A stretch of 64,000 bases of DNA. It comes from Mercurialis annua (lineage: Eukaryota > Streptophyta > Magnoliopsida > Malpighiales > Euphorbiaceae). The notes beneath the pieces are model-generated. The model was given only the letters and a program-made list of their open reading frames with translations. It had not been told where the DNA came from and ran no database searches. This document shows positions 12,155-23,660 of this stretch, in pieces; the stretch's first letter is position 1, and each line of letters opens with the position of its first letter. The position numbers were made by a program, and so were the translations under genes. Location: positions 20,645,701 through 20,709,700 of the forward strand of contig NC_065571.1 in NCBI RefSeq assembly GCF_937616625.2. The letters are read 5' to 3'.

Positions 12155-14256
12155 GCTAAAAAGGTGAAACGTTAGGATTTTTTCGTAACGTTTTAAACGT
12201 TTCGATTGGTTTCGTAACGTTTTAAACGTTTAGCTTAAATCGCTAATAAGTAGAAACGTTGGAATTTGTTTTGTAACGTCTGTAAACGTTTGGCTTAAAT
12301 TGCTAAAAAGGTGAAACGTTTGGATTTATTTTGTAACGTTGTAAATGTTTCGCTTAAATTGCTAAAGAGGTGAAACGTTTCGATTAATTACATAACGTTT
12401 TAAACGTTTAGATTGGTTAAGTAACATTTTAAATGTTTGGCTTAAATCGCTAAAAAGATGAAACGTTTGGATTTGTTTCGTAACGTTTGTAATTTTTTGG
12501 CTTAAATCGCTAAAAAGGAGAAAAGTTTGGATTTGTTTCGTAACGTTTGTAAATGTTTGGCTTTAATCGCTATAAAGGTGAAATGTTTGTCTTCAATCGC
12601 TAAAGTGGTGAAACGATGGGAATTGTTTTGTAACGTTTTAAATGTTTGGCTTAAATCGTTAAAAAGGCAAAACGTTAGGATTTGTTTCGTTACGTTTTAT
12701 ATGTTTGGCTTAAATCACTAAAAAGGTGAAACGTTCAGATTTGTTTCGTAACGTTTTAAACATTTGGATTGGTTTCGTAATGTTTTAAACGTTTGGATCG
12801 GCATTGTAACGTTTAAACGTTTGGCTAAAATAGCTAAAAAGGTGAAACGTTTGGATTTGTCTCGTAGCGATATAAGCCAAACAATTTGTTTCGCAACGTT
12901 TTAAATGTTTGGCTTAAATCGCTAAAAAGGTGAAACGTTGGGATTTTTTTCTTAACGTTTTAAATGTTTGGATTCGTTTCGTTACATATTAAACGTTTGG
13001 CTTAAATTGCTAAAAAGATGAAACGTTTTAATATGTTTTGTAACGTTTGTAAACATTTAAATTAAATCGCTAAAAAGGGGAAACGTTTGGATTTGTTTCA
13101 TAACGTTTTAAACGTTTCACTTAAATTGCAAAAGAGGTGAAACGTTTTGATTAGTTACATAACGTTTTATACGTTTGAATTGGTTAAGTAACGTTTTAAA
13201 TGTTTGGCTTAAATCACTAAAAAGGTAAAACGTTTGGATTTGTTTCGTAACTTTTGTAATCGTTTGGCTTAAATCGCAAAAAAGTTGAAACGTTTGGATT
13301 TGTTTCGTAACGTTTTAAACGTTTGGCTTTAAGCGCTAAGAAGGAGAAACGTTAGGATTTGTTTCGTAACATTTTAAATCTTTGGCTTAAATCGTTAAAA
13401 AGGCAAAACGTTAAGATTTGTTTTGTTATGTTTTAAACGTTTGGCTTAAATCACTAAAAAGGTGAAAAGTTCGGATTTGTTTTGTAACATTTTAAACATT
13501 TGGATTGGTTTCGTAATGTTTTAAACGTTTGGATTGGTATCGTAATGTTTTAAATGTTTGGCTTCAATCGCTAAAAAGGTGAGACATTGGGATTTATTCT
13601 GTAACGTTTGTAGACGTTTGGCTTAAATCGCTAAAAATGTGAAACGTTTGGAATTGTTTCGTAACGTTTTAAACGTTTCGCTTAAATCGCTAAAAAGGGG
13701 AAACCTTTCGATTAGTTACATAACGTTTTAAACGTTTGTATTGGCTAAGTAACGTTTTAAATGTTTAGCTTAAAACGCTAAAAAGGTGAAACGTTTCGAT
13801 TTGTTTCGTAACATTTGTAATCGTTTGGCTTACATCGCTAAAAAGGTGAAACGTTTGAATTTGTTTCGTAACGTTTTAAATGTTAGGGGTAAATTGCTAT
13901 AAAGGGAAAACGTTAGGATTTGTTTCGTAACATTCAAAATGTTTGGCTTAAATCGTTAAAAAGGCGAAACATTAGGATTTGTTTCCTTACATTTTAAACG
14001 TTTGACTTAAATCAGTTAAAAGGTGAAACGTTTGTATTAGTTTCGTAACGTTTGTAAACGTTTGGCTTAATTCTCTAAAAAGATGAAATGTTAGGATTTA
14101 TTTCGTAATGATTTAAACATTTGGATTTGTTTCGTAGCGTCTTAAACGTTTCCCTTAAATCACTAAAAAGGGTACACGTTAAGGATTTGCTTCATAACGT
14201 TTTATAAGTTTGGCTTAAATCGCTAAAAAGGTGAAACATTGTGATTTGTTTCCTAA
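12155..14256. repeat. 59-bp satellite array, block 3
   Basis: Continuation of the array after solo LTR B; the duplicated GCTAA is at its left edge. Marker units (ATTAGTTACATAACG at 13150 and 13711; TATTGGCTAAGTAACG near 13739) repeat the order seen in blocks 2 and 4. Ends at TTTCCTAA where element C begins. Confidence 0.95.
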
Positions 14257-16753
14257 TGTAATATCCCAAGATATTTAATTAGCTAACTGCACCACGTGTC
14301 CAGTTTTGATTCGCCCGGGTGGCGAAATTGGAAAGATTTCTGATAAAAGTAAAGTAAATAAATTTCAAGTAGGTCGATTTTGGGAAATTAATTATGAGGA
14401 AATTAAGGTTATATTTCAATTCTAAAGTTAGAATTGGAATTAAAAGGAAAAATGGCAAAGAAAGTCAAAAATAAAGTGCATGGACCAAAGTGGTAATTTA
14501 GCCACTTTGTGTCGCAAATGGAAATCTGTAGGTTTTGACGGGAAAGTATTAATATCGTGTTTCGTATTATTTATTGGAGATAAATAATACGTATAAGCCA
14601 GAATTTAAGAGTTAATCGATTTAGTTATGGACTAAATCGTACAAAAGAAAAGTTTAAAAGTTATTTTGTAACAAGAAAAGAAAAGAAGGATTTAAATGAA
14701 CCTTTGGCCAACCTATAAGTAAAGAGAATTATGAATCAGAGAAGAAGAAGGATCCAGAGAGCTCTATTTTTACCGATCACGATCGTTTCGCCGCCGTTTC
14801 GCTGTTCGACGTCCGAATCAAGTGATTTTTGCGGCAATCTCTTCGGAATTGAACGCTCTATCAACTCCAAGCAACAAATCAAGGTAAAAGGTCAATATTT
14901 GGTGCGAAAACAGTAGGTTTTATGGCTGTTTTTAGTGAGATTGGGTATTAAGCATGAATTTGACATTTTTAATGTTATTATGGAATTTTAATGAAAACAA
15001 GGTTACGGGTTTTGAGTATTGGTGTGTGTAGCACGTCGGGATGGTTGCGAAACCCCGGAAATCGACTTCCGGGGGGCTGTGCACTTGGTGCACGAACGTG
15101 CACCCTGCAAGGTGCACGAACGTGCACCTGAAGTGCACGAACGTGCACTAGAGGTGCAGGACCGTGCACTAGTAAGGTGCACGAACGTGCACTTTGTTGC
15201 ACGATCGTGCACCCACCGTAGGGCACGCCCGTGCACCCCGATTCGTATCCATGTATATATGACGTAAAGTCGATTTAGAAATTCGACATTTTGAGTAATT
15301 TGACTCTAAAGGACGGATTTCAGACTTTGAGAATCAAAAGTCTCAAGCCAAGCTCGACGTTTTAGATAGTCAACAATAACGGAAAACGCTAAGTATGTTA
15401 CACGATTCTCGAGAATGAGAAGCGGTATTCGCTAGGTCGTCGATACGACTAAAGTTATCGAATACGTAAATAAGTATAAGAATGAAACTAAACCCTAAAA
15501 ATTAGAAGTATTATACGTGTAAAAGTACTAGTTTCACGTCTAACTATTAAACGATTTAACAGATGTATCAGCGAGTAGTGGGAACAGTAGACGTGGGCTA
15601 GCGAGGATATACTATCAGATTGACCACATCATTACTTGGATAGTGGTCACTGTGAGTTGTATTTTACTTTCGTGTATTATATATTAAAGTTATTTTATAT
15701 AGATATTTATACTGTTTATCCCATCGCATGATATATGATTTGAGTAAATAATAGATATTTTTATCAAGTATGTATACGAGAACTAGTATGCGATCCGAAG
15801 AAACTAGCTACCTATTGGGTGTCAATAGGCTGTGTGATCACCAGTATCGAGTCGGTCTAGTGTGTTTGCATTTGAGAAATGAGTTGATATGTATGGCATG
15901 ATTTGACTATGAATTTCGAAGTTGGATAACAAATTCGATACGAGTAAGCACTCGGCTACAGTGTAGTTTGGAGTCCCCGTATCTAGTGAGTTGGACTCAC
16001 ACTTTGGGATTAAGAGATAGATCGCGATCGACGGGTAGAGTGTGAGCACTCACGGGTCGGACAATCTGAATTAGTATGATTTGATTATTCGAAAGTTATG
16101 TCGCATGCTAGGATATTAGTTTCAAACGGATCAAATACCTATTTATATGTTTTACTTTTATATTACTGTTTCTTGAAATGATGCTATGTTTTTATGATAA
16201 TACCGTTAGTAAATGCCAACTCACTCGGTATTTTCCCAAATACTGACCCCTCACCTTTGATGTCTTTCAGGTGCTTAGTTTGTGGACTTAGCTAGAAGCC
16301 AATTTTAAAGTCCAGAAGTCAGCTGTGTATGTATAGTTTCTGACTTCTGTGAATGCTGCAGTAGTGGTCCCGCGTTGATAGAGTCGTAGCCTAGACAGCA
16401 GTACATTTTGATTGTACATATTACTTGCTGTCTTGTTTATATGTTTTCTATAGGCTATGTACGATATATGTTTTATCCACGGCCCCACCTGCCGGTGGTA
16501 TGTTTTGTACACTAACTTTCGTATATGGTACCGCGAGGCCAGTTCGTACAGGGTACGGTAACTAGAGCCCGCGAGGTTTTAAACAGTTAGTGTAAATACT
16601 TTATTATATGTTATATATGTATATTTGCTTTCGTTGTGTTATCTGTTTATTGTTTGCAAAAAATTAATAGTTATTTGAGGCTTGCTACGGGTTCCGGAGC
16701 TACCACTCCCGTTCCCTAGTGCCGGTTGCGGCTCAATAATTTGGGTCGTGACA
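14257..16753 (+). mobile_element. 5' LTR of element C (2497 bp)
   Basis: Begins TGTAATATCCCAAG and ends TTTGGGTCGTGACA. Contains a TATA-like CTATAAGTA near 14714, a donor-like AAGGTAAAAG (intron start 14884), the GTGCAC palindrome array (15079-15236), a perfect stem-loop CCTATTG/CAATAGG (15811-15829) followed by GTGATCAC, an acceptor-like TTTGATGTCTTTCAG ending near 16270, and the family-wide 3' end. The sequence is strongly diverged from the LTRs of A, D, E, F and H and closer in its motifs to B and G. Confidence 0.9.
15079..15236. repeat. GTGCAC palindrome array in the LTR of element C
   Basis: About seven units of the type GTGCACGAACGTGCAC, each a dyad, at 20-30 bp spacing, linked by short variable spacers. 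Long repetitive frames read through it on both strands are a by-product of the repeat. Function unknown. Confidence 0.85.
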
Positions 16754-16757
16754 ATGT

Positions 16758-16769
16758 TGGTATCATAGC
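16758..16769 (+). other. Primer-binding site, element C
   Basis: TGGTATCATAGC, four bases after the LTR end, one base different from the initiator tRNA-Met complement TGGTATCAGAGC of the other elements. Confidence 0.85.
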
Positions 16770-17205
16770 AATTGGTCCAGTTACCACTGCAAGTTTGTTT
16801 CAGTGCTTGTTTAAGAGCAGTTGGTCCAGTTAACACTGCCAGTTTTATCTGATTGTCAGATTGATTTGAATACTCTGTCAGTAAGTAAACCTAGGAACTA
16901 CTGCAGCAGAGAGTCGGACTTTAGTTGTCTGCATTTATTTGATACGTGCATTAGTAATACGTGGTATAACGTGCACGAACTAAGACTATTAAGCTAGCAA
17001 GTGACTAGTATTTGTCTATACGGACGACTAAGGCAACTAAGTATTTATTGCTTACGTTAAGAGATAGTAAATGGATATCTTCTTGCGAACTACGTGTGGC
17101 TGGATTAAGTGCTAAATGTTTACATTATTTTGTAAGTTGATATTGGAACTGCGTGTGGAAATGGGCTCAGATGGTCGCTTATGATTGAAATTGTTTCTTT
17201 TCAGC

Positions 17206-18140
17206 ATGTCTGGGCAGAACGGAGCTCAGTCACATGCTGCTGAAGAACGGGAGGAAGCGCCTCCTATATTTCAAAATGGATTTCACAACGAAATAGGCGA
17301 ACCATCTGTGGTCCATCAGAACGGATTCCATGCAGATAATAGGAGATCGCCAGAAATTATCAGAATGGCTATATGTCTGTTTCAGAAATTGGAAATTCTT
17401 CTGGAAATAGGGGCAGAGTACACTCGCCAGAAATAGAGTATAGCGAAGAAGATGAGGAGGAACCGGAGGAGGATTCTGAAGAAGATCCTGAGGAGGACCC
17501 TGAGGAGGATCCAGAGGATGAAAATTTAGAAGAAGAGTTAGAAGAAGAAGATCCTCAAGAAGAGGAGTCTGAAGAAGAGGAACTGTTAAATGAATCGGAC
17601 ATTGAGGAGTAGAGAAGCGAGCATTTCTGGTCTAGGGTGCGGAGATACCGCGACTTGAGAGAAGATGCAGATATAGTGAATGGTCAGGCATAGATAGCTC
17701 TAGATCAAGTCAGGAGACAGATGCGCTCCTTCTCTCGAGGAATGCTAACAGTAGGAATGTATTCTACTGATTTTCTGCGAATGGTTGCGGGAGTCCCTGA
17801 TCTAAACGAAGGTAACAGAACCATCAACCGCAGATACGTCAGAGGCTTAGGACCTTAATTTGGTGAGCTATATGAGTATGTAGGTGAACATTTTGGGACG
17901 CTCACTAGGATGGCCCGTAGAATCGAGATTGAACATGAGTGGGAGGGCGATCGCGTACGACCCTTCTATTTTAGGCGTGAGTTCCATCCGGACTATGTTA
18001 ACACATCCTCTAGAATCAGGACCAACCCCCACTTTGTGCATAGAGGCGGAGGCAACTCCGGTAGAAGAGTTAGGGGCCGACACACCGGCGTAGTCATTAG
18101 GGAACCTAGCGTTCCGCACCAGGCACCTCCAGGTATTAGC
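17206..18140 (+). pseudogene. gag: Decayed Gag of element C
   Basis: Start taken at ATG 17206, directly after a splice-acceptor-like TTGTTTCTTTTCAG. The N-terminal part is followed, after a frameshift near 17370, by a very acidic Glu/Asp run (about 17430-17610). The frame then continues through stops at 17610, near 17690 and near 17856. The segment at about 17730-17930 (MYSTDFLRMV, INRRYVRGLG, TRMARRIEIE) aligns with the Ty3/gypsy gag core of element H ([30 protein letters not shown]). No CCHC knuckle is recognisable. The acidic run takes the place of the Arg/Gly-rich region of the other Gags. Clearly non-functional; assignment to Ty3/gypsy Gag is fairly secure. Confidence 0.75.
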
Positions 18141-20592
18141 GATTTATATGCTTTGTGTATTTGTGTTAATATGTTTGCATTGCTATGTATATGTTTGCTG
18201 CATTGCATAATAGAATATCAGTATTAGGATATGCCTATAGGATAATACCTCAGGTAACGAGAGCCTATAGGAAGCGATGTTAATAAACACGCGACTAGTA
18301 AAAGAACCTATAAACATAATTTACAAACACAATAATATAATGAACATACATCACATAATTATTGTGAACGTGATTCCTATATTACGTTCTAGAAGCTGTA
18401 AAGTAGAAGATGGATTATTGAAAGGGGAATCGATGTGAAATGTCGGTACCTGCGTTTGTATATGACATGATACAGTGTGTTGAAGGAGCGGATGTGGTAA
18501 TTAAAGTAATAGAAAATTTGAATTGAATTGAGCTATCAGAGATATGGAAAAAGAAGAGGTGGTGTTAACAGAAGACTAGTCAGTAAAACGATAGAAAGTG
18601 ACAGCAATACAAAAATTTGAAATATACCCAATAAGTATAAAGATAGCCGTTAATAGTCGCAAAGCGTATAATCTAGAGTAAACTTACGATTTTATGAAAA
18701 TTTTGAAAGTTTTTATGATCTTTTTTCAAGGTACAATTGTGCTCAGACATCGCATGTAACATTGCATAATCACGATAGGGATGCATAAAAGAACGATTTT
18801 CAAACTCTAAATCATGCATCATATCTTTATAATAACGCAATGCGAGTTTGAGCAACTCTTTGGTGATGAGAGGTGTCATCACTCTGAGCTACAATTGTAT
18901 TAATGATTTCAAACAATTTATGAAATATAGTTTAAAAAGAGCTGGCCAGCCAAAAGATGTTTTGAGATCGTTTTGCTTTGTAAGAAAACTCAGATGTAAA
19001 GCCCTTCGACAGATGATAAAAGATTCTTAATAAATAAGAATAAGATTTATAAAATAAACCCTTAATAATAGAACAAAGCCATGTTAACGATTAATTGTAA
19101 CAAAGCTATTGAAGCTAAAGAAGAATATAAATAAGGAGTTATCGCCGGAGAGTGTACGCAGTTATGATGCGATGCACTGGCAATATCTAAGGATATAGTA
19201 ATTATCCTTATGATCGAATAAAGGATGAAATGACAGAGGGTCATGTTACACGAAGGGAATGTAATGAACACGTAAGAATGAAGAATATAATGACTATTCT
19301 TACATTGAATTAAGTAACATAACGATCGAGGGATATATTGGAAGAGAGAGATTAAAAGTATGAGAACAAGAAGATGATAATGTGAATGATGATTGTCAAG
19401 TAACATTTCAAGGATATGTACTTTATTAATGTCAGCATTAGAAGATATAGAGGATCACATTAAAAAGGAAGTAAGGGAACGATGAAGGAGAAGATCTTAT
19501 AAGATGTGAAAGTTCGAAGTTAGATAGATCAAGAGATAATGATGTTATTTGACTGATATTAAGTAAAGTTACTAATATCAGCATTAAGAATTATAAGTTG
19601 CGTTAACAGAAAAGGAGAAAAGTTAAAATTATAAAATTCTAGTATAAGGAAAATGGCACACGTGTAGACATACATGTCAGTAAAGATAAGAATGGTGGAT
19701 AATATGAAAGAAAGTATAATGGAAAAACTCATATACCCTCGAAATTTAGTAAAGTGATTGGAGAACTGGAAAGTTCTAGAAATACGTCAGAAGGATCATC
19801 AGAATAGAACAGTAATAATGGAGCTATTACAAACGGAGGAAAGACGTAATAGATACAGTAAGTAAAGAATAAGATGATACTTCATTGCTATTAAACAGAT
19901 AGGAGTGAACTGTATCTAAGAAGTCGTGATGTCATAAGAATGAGAAATGATGTTAGTACAGAGAAATTAAGTTATTTAAAGACAATGAGAACCATGTTAT
20001 AAGTGCTAAAGAAGCATACGGTGTATAGGACAACAAAATCAAAACTATTCCCTAATTTTGGAATTTATAAGGTTAAGTATAACTTATACATTAGGAATAG
20101 TCGGAAACACTTCAAGCAGAAGATGAGAGCCGGAGTAAGGACAAACTAAGAAATGATCGTAGTAAGAAATGATCGTAGTCAGTGCCAAGAGGATACCTTG
20201 AAAAGTGAGAACAATGCTGTGAAGCTATTCGAGAGTAAGAAGAAGAAGTGTAAGATACAAGAGAAAGTTGTTTATACAGTAAGGAGGAATAACGATAAAG
20301 AAAGTAAATAAGTTATTAAGGATCTACTGAATCTGTTAAAGATTAAAGGTAAAGATGAAGTTAAGCGAAGGCTAACTAACGATAAGGATTCTTGAAATAG
20401 TTAAATGTTCAAGAAACATATAAGATTCTTACGAGATCATCATGAATAAGGAACGACAACGCAAAGAAAAGAGAAATTGTAGATAATAAAGAATGTATCA
20501 GGCTTAGCTATGTTAAGAGATAGTGAAGATGTTAGACATGGTACAAGTTGAGAAAGATTGGTTAATAAGAACGAAAAGTGACAGTTAACTAA
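18141..20592 (+). other. Non-coding interior of element C
   Basis: No credible coding region on either strand; the sequence is A- and purine-rich on the plus strand. It contains AATTGTGCTCAGACAT at 18735 and a 31-nt block at 18852-18882 that recur with few changes at 31377 and 31532-31562 inside element D. A short direct repeat (AAGAAATGATCGTAGT) occurs near 20150-20175. I see no pol remnant. Confidence 0.6.
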
Positions 20593-20615
20593 TTAAAATT
20601 TTACGGGATATTACA
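20593..20615 (-). mobile_element. 3' LTR stump of element F
   Basis: The first 23 bases of the 3' LTR match the start of the 5' LTR of F (TGTAATATCCCGTAAAATTT...) and then diverge. The LTR is therefore cut off 23 bp in, at the border with element C. The bases immediately after also resemble the start of the LTR of C (TTAATTAG[C/T]TAACTG), so a template switch or homology-based junction is possible. Confidence 0.75.
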
Positions 20616-20651
20616 TTCTCCCCAACTAATTAAAAATTCGTCCTCGAATTT
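20616..20651 (-). other. Polypurine tract and upstream hairpin, element F
   Basis: The sense strand shows AAATTCG-AGGA-CGAATTT (20651 to 20634), a perfect 7-bp hairpin, then GGGGAGAA (20623-20616) directly before the LTR TG. The purine run is the expected plus-strand primer. The hairpin recurs in D and, with changed arms, in H. Confidence 0.85.
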
Positions 20652-20733
20652 AATACGACAAAAAATTAACACCAAAACAATACATAAAACAAGTAAAAAT
20701 CATAAAAGTCACAGAAAATCAAGATATCGTACC

Positions 20734-23660
20734 TCACGGGAAAAGAAAAGGATAGCAATTCTGCATATCCCACTCGGTCTCCCAAGTGCACTCCTCTACA
20801 GAATGATTGCGCCAGAGAAATTTGACCATCGGAATCTCCTTGTTCCGCAACTTACGCACTTGTGTATCTACAACCTCAACTGGTTGTTCCTCATACAATA
20901 ACTCTTGGTCAATCTCAAACGCTCTGAGGTACAATCATGTGCGAAGGATCAGAAATGCACTTCCTCAACATAGAAACATGAAACACAGGATGCACTAAAG
21001 ACATGTCTGGCGGCAGAACCAGACGATAAGCCACAGCTCCAATCCTCTCTGAAATCTCGTACGGACCAATATACCTCGGTGCCAACTTTCCCTTGACACC
21101 AAAACGAACCACGCCTTTCATAGGCGAAACCCGAAAAAACACGAAATCACCAACATGAAACTCAATGTCTTTTCTCTTCGGATCAACATAACTCTTATGT
21201 CGACTAAAGGTAGTCTCTAACCTCCGTTTGATCAACGGTACCTTCTTTGAGGAAATCTGAATAATCTCTGCTCCCGAGAGTTTACGCTCTCCAACCTCCT
21301 CCCAACATATAGGAGATCTACACTTGCGCCTGCACAAAGCCTCATACGGCGCCATCTCAATACTCCCGTGGTAACAGTTATTGTAAGAAAACTCAATCAA
21401 CGACAGATGAGCATCCCAGCTACCCTGAAAATTGAGAACACACATCCTGAGCATATCCTCCAACGTCTGAATAGTCCTCTCAGACTGACCGTCAGTCTGA
21501 GGATGAAAAGCTGTACTGAAATCCAACCGAGAACCCAGTGATTCCTGTAACGCTTTCCAGAACCTCAAAGTAAACACAGAACCTCTGTCTGACACAATAG
21601 AAACCGGTACACCATGCAAACTGACAATCCTTTCGATGTACAACTGAGCCAACCTCGAAGCAGGATACGAAACCTTGATCGGAAGGAAATGAGCTGACTT
21701 GATCATACGATCAACTATCACCCAGATGGAATCGTACCCCTGTCGAGTACGTGGTAAACCAACCACAAAATCCATGGCAATCCGCTCCCACTTTCACTCT
21801 GGAATAGGTAGTGGCTGCAGATAGCCAGAAGGTCTCTAATGCTCCAGCTTCACCTGCTAGCAAGTCGGACACTTAGAAACATACTCAGCGACATCCTTCT
21901 TCATCCCGCTCCACCAGTAGGTACCCTTAAGATCATGGTACATCTTAGTATAACCCGAATGAACACTATAAGCAGATTTGTACGCTTCTTCCAGAATCTG
22001 GTCCCTCAAACCATCTGAATCCGGAACACACAATCTCGAACCATGTCTCAGAACACCATCCACAAAAGTAAACTCAGAGTTACCGTCCTGCTGAACCTCC
22101 TCAATAATCCGTTTTAACTGTGGATCCTCAGCTTGTAAAGCTTTGATCCAATCAATCAAAACAGGCTGCACTAGCAACTGTGCCAACAAACTACCGGCTT
22201 GAGAAACCTGAAAACCATAGCCTGAAGCTATCAAACTGTGCCACTCTCTAACCATAGGTCTAGCCCAATCTAAGAAATATGAGCCAAACTGCCCGAAGAC
22301 TTGCGACTCAACGCATCGGCTACCAAATTAGCCTTACCAGGATGGTACTGAATAGTACAGTCGTAGTCTTTCAGCAACTCTAACCACCTCCCCTGTCTCA
22401 AGTTCAACTCTCTCTGATCAAAGATATACTTCAAACTCTTGTGATCAGTGAAAATCTCACAATTAGCACTATACAAGTAATTCCTCCAAATTTTCAGCGC
22501 AAAAACCACAGCTGCCAACTCTAAATCATGAATAGGGTAAATTACCTCATGCTTCTTCAACTGACGGGAAGCATAGGCAATCACCTGTTCATGTTGCATC
22601 AGCACGCAACCCAAACCAATCTGAGACGCATCACAATACACTATGAAACCGTCAATGCCAGAAGGCAATGCTAAAACCGGAGCTGTAGTCAAAATCTCCT
22701 TGAGCTTCTCAAAGCTCGCCTCGCACTTGTCAGTACACTCAAACTTAACACCCTTCTGTGTTAGTTTAGTCAACGGTGCAGATATTCTGGAGAAATCTTG
22801 CACGAACTGACGATAGTAGCCAGCTAAACCCAGAAAACTTCTGATCTCGGTAACTGACCTCGGCCTCTGCCAATCCATAACCGCCTCAATCTTCTTCGGA
22901 TCAACCTTGATCCCATATTTCGACACTACGTATCCTAGAAATGTAACCTGATCCAACCAGAACTCACATTTTGAGAACTTAGCATACAACTGATGCTCAC
23001 GCAACGTCTGTAGTATAGTCCTCAAATGATAAGCATGCTCCTCCTCACTCCGAGAATAGATCAAAATGTCATCATGAAAACGATAACGAATTGATGTAAA
23101 AACGGCTTGAACACTCTGTTCATCATATCCATAAACGCTGGTGGTGCGTTTGTCAGACCAAAGGACATAACCAGAAACTCAAAATGTCCATACCGCGTCC
23201 GAAAAGCAGTCTTAGGCACATCTACATCCCGGATCCGAAGTTGATGATACCCAGACCTCAAATCAATCTTGGAGAAACACTTTGCACCTTGCAACTGGTC
23301 AAACAAATCATCGATGTTAGGAAGAGGATATATGTTCTTGACAGTAGCTTTGTTCAACTTTCTGTAGTCGATACACAGTCGAAAGGAACCGTCTTCTTCT
23401 TCACAAACAGAACTGGAGCACCCCATGGAGAAGTACTCGGTCTGATGAATCCACTATCCAACAACTCTTGTAACTGGTCCTTCAACTCCTTCAACTCTGC
23501 AGGAGCCATCCGATATGGTGGTATCGAAATCGGAGCTGTGCTAGAAACCACATCAATACAAAACTCAATATCACGATCAGGTGGTAATCCAGGCAATTCC
23601 TTTGGAAACACGTCTGTGAACTCACTCACAATCGGCACACTATGCATATCACTAACTTCC
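20734..23660 (-). pseudogene. pol: Pol of element F: RT, RNase H, integrase, chromodomain
   Basis: Continues the reading frame broken by LTR E. Order from 23660 downward: PR-RT linker ([20 protein letters not shown]); RT with [10 protein letters not shown] and MSFGLTNAP; RNase H ([28 protein letters not shown]); integrase zinc region and catalytic core ([36 protein letters not shown]); then a C-terminal chromodomain (WRNHSVEECTWETE) ending FLFP at TGA 20736-20734. Damage by comparison with H: 1-nt deletions near 23393 and near 23078 (the latter just ahead of the two catalytic Asp of RT), TAG at 22272, a deletion near 22260, TAG at 21859 and 21838, TGA at 21796, and a 1-nt insertion near 20919. 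Not expressible as one protein. Confidence 0.93.

Larger units (their letters stand above)
14257..20592 (+). mobile_element. Element C: 5' LTR, decayed gag, non-coding interior
   Basis: Plus-strand retrotransposon remnant: 5' LTR 14257-16753, primer-binding site, leader, decayed gag (17206-18140), then about 2.45 kb without recognisable coding. No 3' LTR or polypurine tract of its own is visible. The interior ends against the stump of the 3' LTR of element F, which runs the other way, so the two elements meet tail to tail. A 31-nt block at 18852 is shared with the non-coding interior of element D at a similar distance from the primer-binding site (about 2.1 kb), so C is partly colinear with that non-autonomous family. 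Confidence 0.75.

Noticed and set aside
12527..12721. Similar 61-64-codon frames in the satellite (also 46318-46512 and 63012-63206, and several on the minus strand near 48738-49087 and 61893-62537)
   Set aside because: The likeness comes from the 59-bp unit, which is open in one frame for a few units. No start context, no conservation beyond the repeat, and stops appear irregularly.
15003..15267. Overlapping frames on both strands rich in Cys, Thr, Val and Ala
   Set aside because: By-product of the GTGCAC palindrome array in the LTR of C, open on both strands because the unit is a dyad.
19062..19406. 114-codon minus-strand frame in the interior of C
   Set aside because: Low-complexity hydrophobic translation of A/T-rich DNA, no homologue in D, no start context.
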